Below, in pieces: positions 20,407 through 28,068 of a stretch of DNA of 64,000 bases (within the stretch, counting starts at the first letter, position 1; every line of letters begins with the position of its first letter). Below the pieces are notes generated by a model. It did not search any database. It had not been told where the DNA came from and was given only the letters and a program-made list of their open reading frames with translations. Made by a program: the position numbers and the translations under genes. This DNA comes from Streptomyces hygroscopicus subsp. hygroscopicus. Lineage in GTDB: Bacteria; Actinomycetota; Actinomycetes; Streptomycetales; Streptomycetaceae. Location of the stretch: positions 124,001 to 188,000 of the forward strand of contig NZ_BSSM01000015.1 of assembly GCF_030269125.1 (NCBI RefSeq), written 5' to 3'.

Positions 20407-20778
20407 TTACTTCTCCTTCTTGGCGCCGTAGCGGCTGCGGGCCTGCTTGCGGTTCTTGACACCCTGGGTGTCGAGGGAGCCGCGGATGATCTTGTAGCGA
20501 ACACCCGGCAGGTCCTTCACACGGCCGCCGCGCACGAGCACGATGGAGTGCTCCTGCAGGTTGTGGCCCTCACCCGGAATGTAAGCGGTGACCTCGATCC
20601 CGCTGGTCAGACGCACACGCGCGACCTTACGCAGGGCCGAGTTCGGCTTCTTCGGGGTGGTCGTGAACACACGCGTGCAGACGCCGCGACGCTGAGGGGA
20701 ACCCTCGAGTGCGGGCGTCTTGTTCTTTTCGACCTTGTCCTGCCGGCCCTTGCGGACCAGCTGCTGGATCGTAGGCAC
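20407..20778 (-). CDS. rpsL: 30S ribosomal protein S12
   Basis: 123 aa, M-P-T-I-Q-Q-L-V-R-K-G-R. The streptomycin-contact loops P-K-K-P-N-S-A-L-R-K and R-V-K-D-L-P-G-V-R-Y carry lysine at the two classical resistance positions, so the sequence predicts a streptomycin-sensitive ribosome. First gene of the str operon. Upstream is the leader element shared with rpsJ. Confidence 0.98.
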   Translation of the reverse strand: MPTIQQLVRKGRQDKVEKNKTPALEGSPQRRGVCTRVFTTTPKKPNSALRKVARVRLTSGIEVTAYIPGEGHNLQEHSIVLVRGGRVKDLPGVRYKIIRGSLDTQGVKNRKQARSRYGAKKEK

Positions 20779-20829
20779 TACTTCTCCGGTTTCTGTGTGC
20801 CGAATAGGTACAGCTAACCTGGAACGTCA

Positions 20830-20854
20830 CCGACCCACGCGGTCGGGTGTGTCG
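20830..20854 (-). promoter_or_regulatory. hairpin element shared by the rpsL and rpsJ leaders
   Basis: 24 of 25 bases equal 5662-5686, including the CCGACC/GGTCGG stem and its CACGC loop (read on the plus strand). It lies 52 bases upstream of rpsL. The same orientation and a similar distance in two operons argue for a shared regulatory element. Confidence 0.6.
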
Positions 20855-21075
20855 AATCCGCCAGACTCCCGCCGCAAGGCGGAAAGGGCGCGAATTACGG
20901 TGGCCGGTTGCGGCTCGCCATACGGTTTCAAGGCACGCACAGCAGCCAGGGCACACCCCAGGCACAAGGTCTGAGCGTACCTAGGCGACAGACTCCGGTC
21001 AAAACAGAAAGAGGCGGGGGCGCAGGTGGGGGTCCTCTATCACAGGACGGGGGGTGGCGCACGCCGGGAGCGGGA

Positions 21076-21196
21076 GGGGTGTGCGCGGCGGGGCGGGGCT
21101 CGGGACGGAGTGCGCGTGACGGGTGGGGGCTCCGGGACGAGGCGCGCATGACAGACGGGCTCGGGACGGGGTGTGCGCGGCGGGGCGGGGCTCGGG
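21076..21196. repeat. 29-base direct repeat pair
   Basis: Positions 21076-21104 and 21168-21196 are identical (a GTGTGCGCGG-GGGGCGGGG type sequence). They lie in a strongly purine-skewed, G-rich stretch that continues as GGTGCGGGTGCGGGCGC runs to about 21240. Confidence 0.75.
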
Positions 21197-21314
21197 GACG
21201 GGTGCGGGTGCGGGCGCGGGTGCGGGCGCGGTGCGGGGCGTCGCGGTGGTCACAGGCGGGTCGGCGGGCGGGCCGAGGAGCGCGGCGGCGGCTCGGCGGG
21301 CGCAGCCGGGGACC

Positions 21315-21483
21315 GGCGTGACGGCCGGCGGACGCGGACCCGCACGACGACTAAGCACCCCATAGCCCACAGAAAACGGCGGCCGAGCCGAACAGGCGAC
21401 CCGACGCCTGAGACCCAGACAGACGGCCCGGCAGGCGCAGCCACCGAACGGCGTGACGGCCGGCGGACGCGGACCCGCACGAC
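21315..21483. repeat. 34-base direct repeat pair inside a longer imperfect duplication
   Basis: 21315-21348 and 21450-21483 are identical. Similarity extends imperfectly on both sides, with a common AGCCCACAGAAA motif downstream of each copy, so the duplicated unit is about 80 bases with a period of 135. No coding meaning is apparent. Confidence 0.75.
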
Positions 21484-22491
21484 AAGCAGGCGCCCCACAG
21501 CCCACAGAAACAGCCCGACGCCGGCAGACCCGAGGGGGTCCGCACGGCGTCGCGGTCGGGGAGAGGGCGGCCGTCCCGGCGTCGCGGCACGCCTCAGGGA
21601 CCTGGCAGGCGAGGGGTGAGCCCCCGCTGTCAGGCCGACCCGCCTGGCGGCCCGGCGTCCGGCATCCGGCGCCGCAGGCCGGGCGGACGCCGCGAGGCGC
21701 GGTTCGTCAGGCGTTCGGCACCCGGCGGAGCCCCTGGGACCGACCGCGCCCCCTACGTCGCGGAGACGAGGGAGACGAGGGGACCCACCCTCCGGGTACG
21801 GACGAACCCGCGTGCGGCCACCGTGGCCGTCGCCCGGCGGGCGGCCGGTGGGACGCCGCCGCCGACAGGCGCCCCGGAGGCCGGGAAGCCGACGGGGCCG
21901 CGGACCGCCGCGGCGGGGGTCACCCGGCCATCGGCGGATACGGCGGTCCGCCGCGATCCACGGCGGCCGGCCGCACGGCGGCGGCGTCGACGAACGCGGA
22001 ACGCCATGACGACCGGCCACCTCGGCGGCGACGGAGCCACCACCCCGCACGACGTACGACGGCCGGCCACACGACGGCAGAGGCGGCGGGCGCGGGAACC
22101 CCGACCACCCGCCACCCCGGCGGTCAGGGACACCACGAGCCACCACGTCGCACGGCAACCGACCGAACGGCGGGGGCGACGGCCACGGCCACGGCCACGG
22201 CCACGGCGACCAGCGCGGAAGCCGTCACCCGCTCCTCGCGGCGCGGACCGGCCACCCCGGCGATCGACGGGCGCGCGTCGCCACGTCGGCCGGCCGGCCG
22301 GAGCAGGCCACCCGCGCCGCGCGTCGGCCCGCCGTGCGGCAGCGGAGCAGGCCACCCGCGGGATACCGCCCGACGACGGGCACGCCCGCGCTCGGTCGGC
22401 CGACGGGGCCGCAGCCTGACGTGCCGTCGGGCGCCGCCGCGCCGAGCAGTTCCGCAGGCCGGGGATCGGCGGACGCGACGACCGGCCGGGT

Positions 22492-22689
22492 TCAGGGGGC
22501 CGGGCGTTCGCCGGTGCGGCGGGTCGCGCGTTCGGCCTGGAACACGTCGGCCAGGCGGAAGAGGTGGGCGCGGCCCGACTTGCCCGCGGGCCGGAGGTGG
22601 CCGAGTTGGACCCACTTGCGGATCGTCGCGGGGGCCACGCCGACCTCCCGGGCGGCCAGCGGGGCCGGGATGAGGGGGCAGTCGTTCAT
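22492..22689 (-). CDS. BldC/excisionase-type HTH protein
   Basis: 65 aa, ATG at 22689. A single MerR-like winged helix-turn-helix fills the protein: L-A-A-R-E-V-G-V-A-P-A-T-I-R-K-W-V-Q-L-G-H-L. Such small proteins are BldC-like regulators or phage excisionases. Its start overlaps the stop of the zinc-ribbon gene by four bases (ATGA), so the two are coupled. With no integrase nearby a regulatory role in the tail island is more likely than excision. Confidence 0.85.
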   Translation of the reverse strand: MNDCPLIPAPLAAREVGVAPATIRKWVQLGHLRPAGKSGRAHLFRLADVFQAERATRRTGERPAP

Positions 22690-23363
22690 CGGGTGCGGCC
22701 CTCCTGGCTGCTCGCGCGTTCCCACTCCCCTTCTTCCCACGCGTGCCGGTACGACGGGTCGTCGTGGCAGCCGCAGAGCGGGTCGGCGCAGCGGCACGCG
22801 GGGTTGATGCAGAGGATCGCGCCGCGGTCGGGAAAGGCGCGCAGGGAGACGGAGTCGCACCAGGGGCAGCGGCCCGGCATCCGCACCACCGTCTCCGTGT
22901 CGCCCAGCGCGCGGGCGCACCGGCGGGCCATGCGGCGCGTCTCGTCCCGTACGTGCGCGGACAGTACGGCGTCCCCCGCCACGTCGTCGAGCAACGCGGC
23001 GATGCGCCGCAGCCGTTCGGGCACCGGGGCCCGGCGGGCGCGCGGCAGGCCGAGCCGGTCGCGGACCGCCTCCTCCAGCTCGACCACCCCGTCGGTGAGA
23101 TCACGGATGGTGTCGGAGATGTGCAGCCGCAGCGGCGCCGCGCTGTAGCCGGGGGCGACGAGTCCGTGCCGCTGTTCGAGGAGCAGGGCCTCCGTTCGCT
23201 CCTCGTGGCGGCGGGCGGCGAGGTCCGGGGGCGGCGGGGCCGCGGGGCGGGGGGAGGGAGTGGCGCGGCCGGGGGCCAGTTCGGTGGACAGTTCCGGGAA
23301 CTGCTGGAGCAGCAGGCCGATCCACAGGGCGGCCTGGGTCACCGGGCGGTCGTCGTCGGGCAT
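22686..23363 (-). CDS. zinc-ribbon protein of the tail island
   Basis: 225 aa from ATG 23363 (M-P-D-D-D-R-P-V-T-Q). The N-terminal and middle parts are helical, with a Pro-rich linker around residues 40-60. The C-terminal part has C-P-W-C, then C-I-N-P-A-C-R-C and C-G-C-H, a cysteine-rich zinc-ribbon array. Related proteins occur beside HTH proteins in Streptomyces phages and integrative elements. It sits between the WhiB-like gene (ten-base gap) and the HTH gene. The function is unknown, presumably regulatory. Confidence 0.75.
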   Translation of the reverse strand: MPDDDRPVTQAALWIGLLLQQFPELSTELAPGRATPSPRPAAPPPPDLAARRHEERTEALLLEQRHGLVAPGYSAAPLRLHISDTIRDLTDGVVELEEAVRDRLGLPRARRAPVPERLRRIAALLDDVAGDAVLSAHVRDETRRMARRCARALGDTETVVRMPGRCPWCDSVSLRAFPDRGAILCINPACRCADPLCGCHDDPSYRHAWEEGEWERASSQEGRTR

Positions 23364-23373
23364 CGTGCACGCG

Positions 23374-23709
23374 TCAGACAACTCGGCCTCCGTTCTGGGC
23401 GGGTACCGCGGCGAGGTCCGCCGGTAGCGGTACCGGGCGGCCCGAGCGCCACAGGCGGCCGGCGCAGACGCCGTCGAACCAGTTGTCCGCCGGGGCGACG
23501 ACCCGCTCGCAGTGACCGCGGACCGTGCAACCGGCGCACGCCCGCAGCGCGGGAGCGGCCTCCTTGACCTTCTTGGAGAAGACGACCTTGGGCGGCAGCC
23601 CGGCGCAGGCCGCGGCGGACCGCCAGCCCGGGGGTTCGAGCGGCGGGGCGTCACCACGGGCCCCGGGGGCGTCCGGAAGACGCGGTGGGCACGAGCCGGA
23701 GACGGACAT
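23374..23709 (-). CDS. WhiB-like [4Fe-4S] regulator, divergent variant
   Basis: 111 aa from ATG 23709. Four cysteines follow the Wbl spacing: A-A-C-A-G-L, then C-x2-C-x5-C in R-A-C-A-G-C-T-V-R-G-H-C. Next comes F-D-G-V-C-A-G-R-L-W-R, where most Wbl proteins have G-V/I-W-G-G. Wbl proteins bind an iron-sulfur cluster and usually sigma-A; phages carry variants like this one. It heads a three-gene minus-strand unit divergent from the XRE regulator, so it may control tail-gene expression. Confidence 0.8.
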   Translation of the reverse strand: MSVSGSCPPRLPDAPGARGDAPPLEPPGWRSAAACAGLPPKVVFSKKVKEAAPALRACAGCTVRGHCERVVAPADNWFDGVCAGRLWRSGRPVPLPADLAAVPAQNGGRVV

Positions 23710-23799
23710 GGAGCCTCCTGAGGGGGCGGAACAGGCGAGCGCGAGCGGCCCGGGGCCCAGGACGGGGCGGGCCGAAGCGCGGTCCAGACTTACAGATTG

Positions 23800-23814
23800 C
23801 GCGCGCGCTCGCAA
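23800..23814 (-). promoter_or_regulatory. candidate operator, copy 1
   Basis: Reads TTGCGAGCGCGCGCG on the minus strand; together with the adjoining CAA it forms an imperfect palindrome. It lies about 90 bases upstream of the WhiB-like gene. It matches copies 2 and 3 in at least 13 of 15 positions. Confidence 0.55.
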
Positions 23815-23911
23815 CAAACATTTACCCAGGCCCCCGCAGCCCCCCGACACCCCCTCCAGGCCGCCCCCTTTTACACCCTCTTCACCGTGCTTGCACGAAA
23901 GCACGTAATAC

Positions 23912-23926
23912 CGCGCGCGCAAGCAA
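23912..23926 (-). promoter_or_regulatory. candidate operator, copy 2
   Basis: Reads TTGCTTGCGCGCGCG on the minus strand, 39-53 bases upstream of the XRE regulator gene, a position suited to autoregulation of the divergent promoters. Confidence 0.55.
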
Positions 23927-23964
23927 GCTAAACTCGGAACCCCAGAGGGAGAGCGAGCACACAG

Positions 23965-24441
23965 ATGACCAGCCAGGACCTGGACGCGTTCGCCGCGTGG
24001 GTCGAAGACCTGATGCGCGAACGCGGATACGACATCGACAGCCCGCGGGGGGGCGGGAAGTCGCGGATCGCGGACGAGGCCGGGGTGCACCGCGCCGCCG
24101 TCACCCGGCTCCTCCAGCGGCAGAGCATGCCGGACCTCGAAACCACCCGCCGGCTCGCCCGGGTCCTCGGCGTCCCGGTGCGCGAGATGCTGATCCGCTC
24201 CGGCCGGCTGACCGCGGAGGAACTGGCCGACCCGCACGACCGTCCGGCCTCCCCCGCGCCCGGCACCGAGTTCGACCGCCGGCCCACGCTGGAGGAGGTC
24301 GCCGAGTTGCTGGGGATCCCGGCCGACCGGCGCGAGATGTTCGTACGGGTCGTGGAACAGTTCCTGCCGCAGGAGTACGAGGCCGACGCGCGGGGGCGCG
24401 AGGGGGCGCGGAGACCGGCGGAGGCGGCGGTGGGCGACTGA
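23965..24441 (+). CDS. XRE-family regulator of the tail island
   Basis: 158 aa from ATG 23965 with GAGGGAGAG upstream. The helix-turn-helix spans about residues 30-75 (R-I-A-D-E-A-G-V-H-R-A-A-V-T-R-L-L). An acidic C-terminal region (E-E-V-A-E-L-L-G-I-P) is typical of Streptomyces XRE proteins rather than of a CI-type repressor with a peptidase domain. It is divergent from the WhiB-like unit and first on the plus strand of the tail island. It is the best candidate to bind the TTGC-K-W-GCGCGCGCG sites. Confidence 0.85.
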   Translation: MTSQDLDAFAAWVEDLMRERGYDIDSPRGGGKSRIADEAGVHRAAVTRLLQRQSMPDLETTRRLARVLGVPVREMLIRSGRLTAEELADPHDRPASPAPGTEFDRRPTLEEVAELLGIPADRREMFVRVVEQFLPQEYEADARGREGARRPAEAAVGD

Positions 24442-24848
24442 CGTTCACGCGGACCGGCCCGACGGAGACCGCCGGCCGCCCCGGCCGCTCCCGTGGAAGG
24501 CCCCGGCCTCGCTCCCGAGGGGGCCGCTCACGCCCCGGCGGGGAACCGTCCCCGCCCGGAGAGGCGCCAACGCCCCCAGGGAAGCGCTCGCGCCTGCCCG
24601 AAGAGGCGCCCGCCCCACCCGAGGACGCACCCGCCCCGCGCGGGTGCATCGGCATGTCGGCCCCCGCGCACCCCGCCCTCTCCCCGCGGCTTTCCCTTTT
24701 TAGTTGCGTGCGCGCGCGATCGTCTGTCACAGTTGGCGCAGCGGCGGAGCTGTGCCCGCAGGCCCCGATGACAGGCCCAGGCGCCGAGGCCCCTGCCCGC
24801 CACCCACCCCGCGCCCCGCGCGCCCCCGCAGCCCCGAGGTGACCCGGC
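24442..24848. other. 407-base control region ahead of the tail genes
   Basis: No gene supported. It contains operator copy 3 followed by CGTCTGTCACAGTTGG, the only less GC-rich patch, so the tail operon promoter is probably near 24700-24750. The rest is a Pro/Arg-coding-like, GC-rich repetitive stretch. Confidence 0.5.
24704..24718 (+). promoter_or_regulatory. candidate operator, copy 3
   Basis: Reads TTGCGTGCGCGCGCG on the plus strand, about 130 bases ahead of the first tail gene, in a locally T-rich context. Confidence 0.55.
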
Positions 24849-25262
24849 ATGACCACACCCACTCCACCGAGCACGTTCCCGGACGTCGAGGCCCTGGTCG
24901 TCGACATCCTCAAGCAGGACCCGGCGCTCGCCACCGCGCTCGTCACCGTGCAGCCCCCCTCGACCTTCGACGGCACCACCGCCGCCGTGCTCGTCAACCG
25001 GCGCGGCGGCGCCTGGGTCGGCGAACTCCACGTCGACCAGCCGCTCATCGAGCTGGAGGTGTACGGCCCCACCAAGCAGGACGCGCACGTCCTCGCCAAC
25101 GAGGCCCGCCGCGCGCTGCTGGCCACGGCCGGCCACCAGTACGGCACCAACCTCGTCACCGACGTGGAGGAGCAGGACGGCCCGCGCTGGCTGCCCGACT
25201 ACCTCTACCGCGCGGCCAACCGCTACGTGAGCGTGCACAAGGTCCACCTCGACGTGTACTGA
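24849..25262 (+). CDS. tail terminator/completion protein
   Basis: 137 aa. Acidic N-terminus, then V-V-D-I-L-K-Q-D, R-R-G-G-A-W-V-G-E and I-E-L-E-V-Y-G-P-T-K-Q-D-A-H, a fold and position matching actinophage tail terminator proteins, which cap the tail tube at its head-proximal end. It is immediately before the tail tube gene, as in siphophages, but with no head-completion gene ahead of it. A strong hairpin follows the stop. Confidence 0.75.
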   Translation: MTTPTPPSTFPDVEALVVDILKQDPALATALVTVQPPSTFDGTTAAVLVNRRGGAWVGELHVDQPLIELEVYGPTKQDAHVLANEARRALLATAGHQYGTNLVTDVEEQDGPRWLPDYLYRAANRYVSVHKVHLDVY

Positions 25263-25304
25263 TCCGTACCCGGCCGTCCCCCGACGGCCGCCGCGCCCCC
25301 TGAC

Positions 25305-25335
25305 CGAAGGCCCCGCCATCCCGGCGGGGCCTTCG
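25305..25335 (+). terminator. hairpin between tail terminator and tube genes
   Basis: A 13-base perfect stem (25305-25317 with 25323-25335) around a five-base loop. It may end the first transcript or act as a partial terminator or stabiliser ahead of the highly expressed tube gene. Confidence 0.75.
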
Positions 25336-25385
25336 CCGTATCCGGAACCGCCGGATGCGGCATCCCTCATGAAGGAGACACCACC

Positions 25386-25985
25386 ATGGCAGGTACCAAC
25401 ACCTCCGAGATCCGCGTCGCCGGCGTCGGCCGTCTGTACGTCGCCGGCCCCGACACCAAGGTCCCGACGACCTTCTCCACCGACGGCTCGGCCGACTGGA
25501 CCGGCTGGAAGAACCTCGGCTTCACCACGGGTGACGGCGTCACCTTCAGCAAGAAGGACAAGCTGGAGCCGATCGACGTGTGGCAGGCCGTCAGCCCGGT
25601 GCACTTCGTGTACTCGGACCGCGACCTGACGCTGAAGTTCTCGCTGCTGCAGTTCAACGAGGACACGCTGCCGTTCTTCATGGGCGGCGGCCAGGTCGAC
25701 GCGGTGACCGGTTCCACCGGCGTCTACAAGTACGACATCGCCGAGCGCCCGTTCGCCGATGTGCGCGCCCTCGGCCTGGAGTTCACCGACGTCCGGGCGA
25801 GCGACGGCTCCACCGTGACCTACCGCTTCGGCATCCCGCGCGGCCAGGTCACGGCGGCGGACGACATCAAGCTGGCCCGCAAGGCCGCCTCCCAGCTCGG
25901 CATCACCTTCACCGCGATGTCCGCGGCGGACGGCTCCGCGCTGGCCAGCTTCGTGATGAAGGACTCGGCGTACGCCACGGCCTGA
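25386..25985 (+). CDS. major tail tube protein
   Basis: 199 aa, GAAGGAG ribosome binding site. Begins M-A-G-T-N-T-S-E-I-R-V-A-G-V-G-R-L-Y-V-A, then T-D-G-S-A-D-W-T-G-W-K-N-L-G and a beta-rich body to the C-terminus, resembling major tail proteins of actinobacterial siphophages. It polymerises around the tape measure to form the tube. No sheath gene is found anywhere in the island, so the tail would be non-contractile. The gene is bracketed by two hairpins. Confidence 0.85.
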   Translation: MAGTNTSEIRVAGVGRLYVAGPDTKVPTTFSTDGSADWTGWKNLGFTTGDGVTFSKKDKLEPIDVWQAVSPVHFVYSDRDLTLKFSLLQFNEDTLPFFMGGGQVDAVTGSTGVYKYDIAERPFADVRALGLEFTDVRASDGSTVTYRFGIPRGQVTAADDIKLARKAASQLGITFTAMSAADGSALASFVMKDSAYATA

Positions 25986-25998
25986 TCCGGCCGGACCC

Positions 25999-26026
25999 GG
26001 CGGGGCGGGCCACGGCCCGCCCCGCC
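25999..26026 (+). terminator. strong terminator after the tube gene
   Basis: GGCGGGGCGGGCC and its perfect complement are separated by two bases, 13 bases after the tube stop, and followed within 30 bases by a TCCTCTTTT stretch. Limits read-through, keeping tube mRNA in excess over downstream genes. Confidence 0.8.
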
Positions 26027-26085
26027 GCTCCCCTCTCCCCTGTCCTCTTTTCCCTGTCCCACGGATCCAAGGAGTACGCGTCACC

Positions 26086-26376
26086 ATGGCCCGTTTCGAC
26101 GTCAACGCCGCCCGCGCCCAGCGCCTCGAAGCCCTCGGCCGTACCTGGTCGTTCGACCTGGACGGCGAGAACTACACCCTGCCCACCGAGCTGAGCCGCG
26201 CCACCGCGAAGGCGCTGCGCAAGCTCGACGACAACGACGTCGACGGGCTGCTGCGGCTGCTGATGGGCGAGAAGCAGTTCGCCCGCTTCGAGCAGCACGA
26301 GGTCACCATGCAGGACATCGCCGCCATCCTGGAGGCCTACGGCAAGGAGACCGGGCTCGGCCTGGGGGAAGACTGA
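26086..26376 (+). CDS. tail assembly chaperone, short (gpG-like) form
   Basis: 96 aa, M-A-R-F-D-V-N-A-A-R-A-Q-R-L-E-A. Size, charge and position between tube and tape measure genes fit the gpG-type chaperone. The reading frame ends at TGA 26374-26376, but the -1 frame continues without a stop for a further 149 codons and encodes a typical gpT domain. Thus this is the zero-frame product of a programmed frameshift pair, the most conserved feature of long-tailed phages. The chaperones coat the tape measure during tail assembly. Confidence 0.82.
   Translation: MARFDVNAARAQRLEALGRTWSFDLDGENYTLPTELSRATAKALRKLDDNDVDGLLRLLMGEKQFARFEQHEVTMQDIAAILEAYGKETGLGLGED
26364..26370 (+). promoter_or_regulatory. 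candidate -1 frameshift site
   Basis: The heptamer G-GGG-GAA lies in the correct zero-frame phase two codons before the stop of the short chaperone. A slip of one base on the GGG codon enters the long -1 frame. Exact slip codon not provable from sequence. Confidence 0.65.
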
Positions 26377-26816
26377 GCCTCGTCGGGTTCGTCGACGAAC
26401 ACGCCGAGGCCCTCGAAGCGGATCTGCTCCGCTACTACGGCATCGACCTGCTCGACTGGCACCGCGACCGCCTCTCCGCCCGGCGGCTCGCGGTGCTGGT
26501 CAAGCACCTCCCCAGGGACAGTGCCCTCAACCGGGAACTCCACGGCGAGGCCGCGGACTGGTCGGTGACGGACCATCTGCTGGCGGCGGCCGTGGACCAT
26601 CTCGCCGCCGCCAACTGGATGTTCGCCTGCGTCAACTCCGACGAGGGCGATCAGCCGGACGCGCCGACGCCAGTGCCGCGACCCGAGTACCGGGACACGG
26701 ACGAGGACGGTACGGAGGACGAGGAGGAGACGGGGGCCGGGCCGAGGTCACCGTCCTCGGCCACCGCGGGCGGCCGGCCGCCCTCTCCCTCCCAACTGGC
26801 GCAGTTCTTCGGTTGA
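26367..26816 (+). CDS. gpT-like extension of the tail assembly chaperone (made by -1 frameshift)
   Basis: This frame has no start of its own near its beginning (the first ATG/GTG starts are internal at 26493). It codes for L-V-G-F-V-D-E-H-A-E-A-L-E-A-D, L-L-R-Y-Y-G-I-D-L-L-D-W, R-R-L-A-V-L-V-K-H-L-P, and D-H-L-A-A-A-N-W-M-F, the signature of actinophage gpT domains, then an acidic tail and ends Q-L-A-Q-F-F-G. The fusion with the short form would be about 244 aa. The gpT part recruits the tube subunit while gpG binds the tape measure. Confidence 0.78.
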   Translation, partial: GRLSLVGFVDEHAEALEADLLRYYGIDLLDWHRDRLSARRLAVLVKHLPRDSALNRELHGEAADWSVTDHLLAAAVDHLAAANWMFACVNSDEGDQPDAPTPVPRPEYRDTDEDGTEDEEETGAGPRSPSSATAGGRPPSPSQLAQFFG

Positions 26817-26844
26817 GAGGTCCGCGAGGCCGCTGGAACCCGCC

Positions 26845-27708
26845 TCATTTCCTCACCGGCGGCCCCTGCTGGTCGTCACGTCGGCGCGGCTGGGGGACCC
26901 TTCCCTCCAGCTCGTCGGCGAGGGCGCGGGCGCGGTCGGAGAGGCGGGGACGGTCCTCGTCGCGGCCGGGCGGCGGGTCCTTCGGGTCCCCACGGCGGGA
27001 CTTTTCACGGGTGGCGTCGGCCTGGCGGGCCAGTGGGGGAACGCTGGGGCGGCCGTTGCGGCGGAGCACCGGGCGGCGCTCGGAGCCGGCCGGCCTGCGC
27101 TCCCGCAGCTCGCGGGCGGACAGCAGGATGTCGGCGGAACCGGTGTCGGTCACCGGTTCGACCGCGTCGTTCCCACCGGCGGCCGGCTCCGGGTCGTCCG
27201 GGGCGTTCCCCCCGGCGGCCGGCTCCGGGTCGTCCGCGGCGTTCCCGCCCGGCGTGCCGGGCGCCGGCGTACCGCCCGCGACCGTCCGCTCCCGTTCGCC
27301 GCGCTGTTCGACGCGCGTCAACTCGTCCGGTGGGGTGAGAAGTCGGACGTACGGCAGCGCGATGACCTCTCCGCCGCCCGCCTCGTCCTCGGTCCGGCGG
27401 GCGCGGCGCGGACGGCGGCCGGTGCGGGCGTCCTCCTGGCCCTGGAGGTAGGCGGCGGTGATCCGCTGTTCGTACGCCTGCCGTACGGCGGGGAGTTCCT
27501 CGTCGACGACATCGGCCCAGCCGGCGCTGTACGCGGCCAGTTCGCGCCGGTCGAGTTCGGCGCGGGGGATGACCACGAGGTCCTCGGGCGCGTGGCCGAG
27601 GCTGAGCACCAGCTCGGAGACCCGGGCGATGAGGTGGGGCAGATCAGGGGCCTGTTCCAGCCAATCGATCATGTGCCGTTGCCGCGTACCGCTCGCGTCC
27701 CCGTCCAC
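26845..27708 (-). CDS. unknown protein encoded against the tail operon
   Basis: 287 aa from a GTG at 27708; an internal ATG at 27672 (M-I-D-W-L-E-Q-A-P-D) is equally possible and neither has a strong ribosome binding site. The N-terminal 90 residues are helical, then come basic runs, a repeat of D-P-E-P-A-A-G-G-N at about residues 160-180 and a long charged, probably disordered tail. The A-A-Y-S-A-G-W-A-D segment resembles R-A-Y-A-A-G-W-S-D of the small protein at 28069-28272. No signal peptide. Function not recognised. Confidence 0.65.
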   Translation of the reverse strand: MDGDASGTRQRHMIDWLEQAPDLPHLIARVSELVLSLGHAPEDLVVIPRAELDRRELAAYSAGWADVVDEELPAVRQAYEQRITAAYLQGQEDARTGRRPRRARRTEDEAGGGEVIALPYVRLLTPPDELTRVEQRGERERTVAGGTPAPGTPGGNAADDPEPAAGGNAPDDPEPAAGGNDAVEPVTDTGSADILLSARELRERRPAGSERRPVLRRNGRPSVPPLARQADATREKSRRGDPKDPPPGRDEDRPRLSDRARALADELEGRVPQPRRRDDQQGPPVRK

Positions 27709-28068
27709 CCCGTAGGCCCTGCTCTCGTCCCTGCCCCATCGCGCCCCCCGCGCGAGAACGGCTGCCCCTCCGCCGTCCGCCGCCGCCTGATTGCCTCTCA
27801 GGTCCCTTGCGGGTCCGGAACGTTCACTGTCGCTTCACCGATGGGAGGAACGGCCGGATCCTACTCCACGGCTTTGCCGCACATTCCGCCCGGCCCCCCG
27901 CGTCACCGCAGGTCGGGTCCACGCGACGGGCGCAAGGTCCCGGCCAAACACCGAACGACGCAAGGGGATTACTCGTACACTAGTTCGAACAGCACGCTTC
28001 GAACGCCACGGAGAAGCGCCCCACGCACCACAGCAGGACCCAGCGGACAGACCGGAAAGCAGGACGAC
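27709..28068. other. 360-base divergent intergenic region
   Basis: No gene. It must hold promoters for the minus-strand gene at 27708 and the small plus-strand gene at 28069. Around 27965-28005 it is AT-richer (TACTCGTACACTAG) and has the related hexamers GTTCGAAC and CTTCGAAC 15 bases apart, possible operator half-sites. They do not fit the usual actinobacterial LexA box. Confidence 0.5.

Larger units (their letters stand above)
20990..22490. other. 1.5 kb of GC-rich, repeat-bearing DNA without a supported gene
   Basis: All frames on both strands are open for long stretches but the translations are Arg/Pro/Gly/Ala shadows with no motif, and no start has a convincing ribosome binding site. 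Two direct-repeat pairs are present (listed separately). It marks the left border of the tail-gene island. Confidence 0.55.

Noticed and set aside
20407..20778. Streptomycin- or rifampicin-resistance mutations in rpsL or rpoB
   Set aside because: The residues at the usual resistance positions are wild type in both proteins.
21453..22673. A 400-codon open frame on the plus strand in the GC-rich region
   Set aside because: Extreme Arg/Pro/Gly composition, no ribosome binding site, no motif, and it overlaps the well-supported HTH and zinc-ribbon genes on the other strand.
22492..22689. The small HTH protein as an excisionase implying a mobile element
   Set aside because: No integrase, no attachment-site repeats and no tRNA at the borders, so regulation is more likely.
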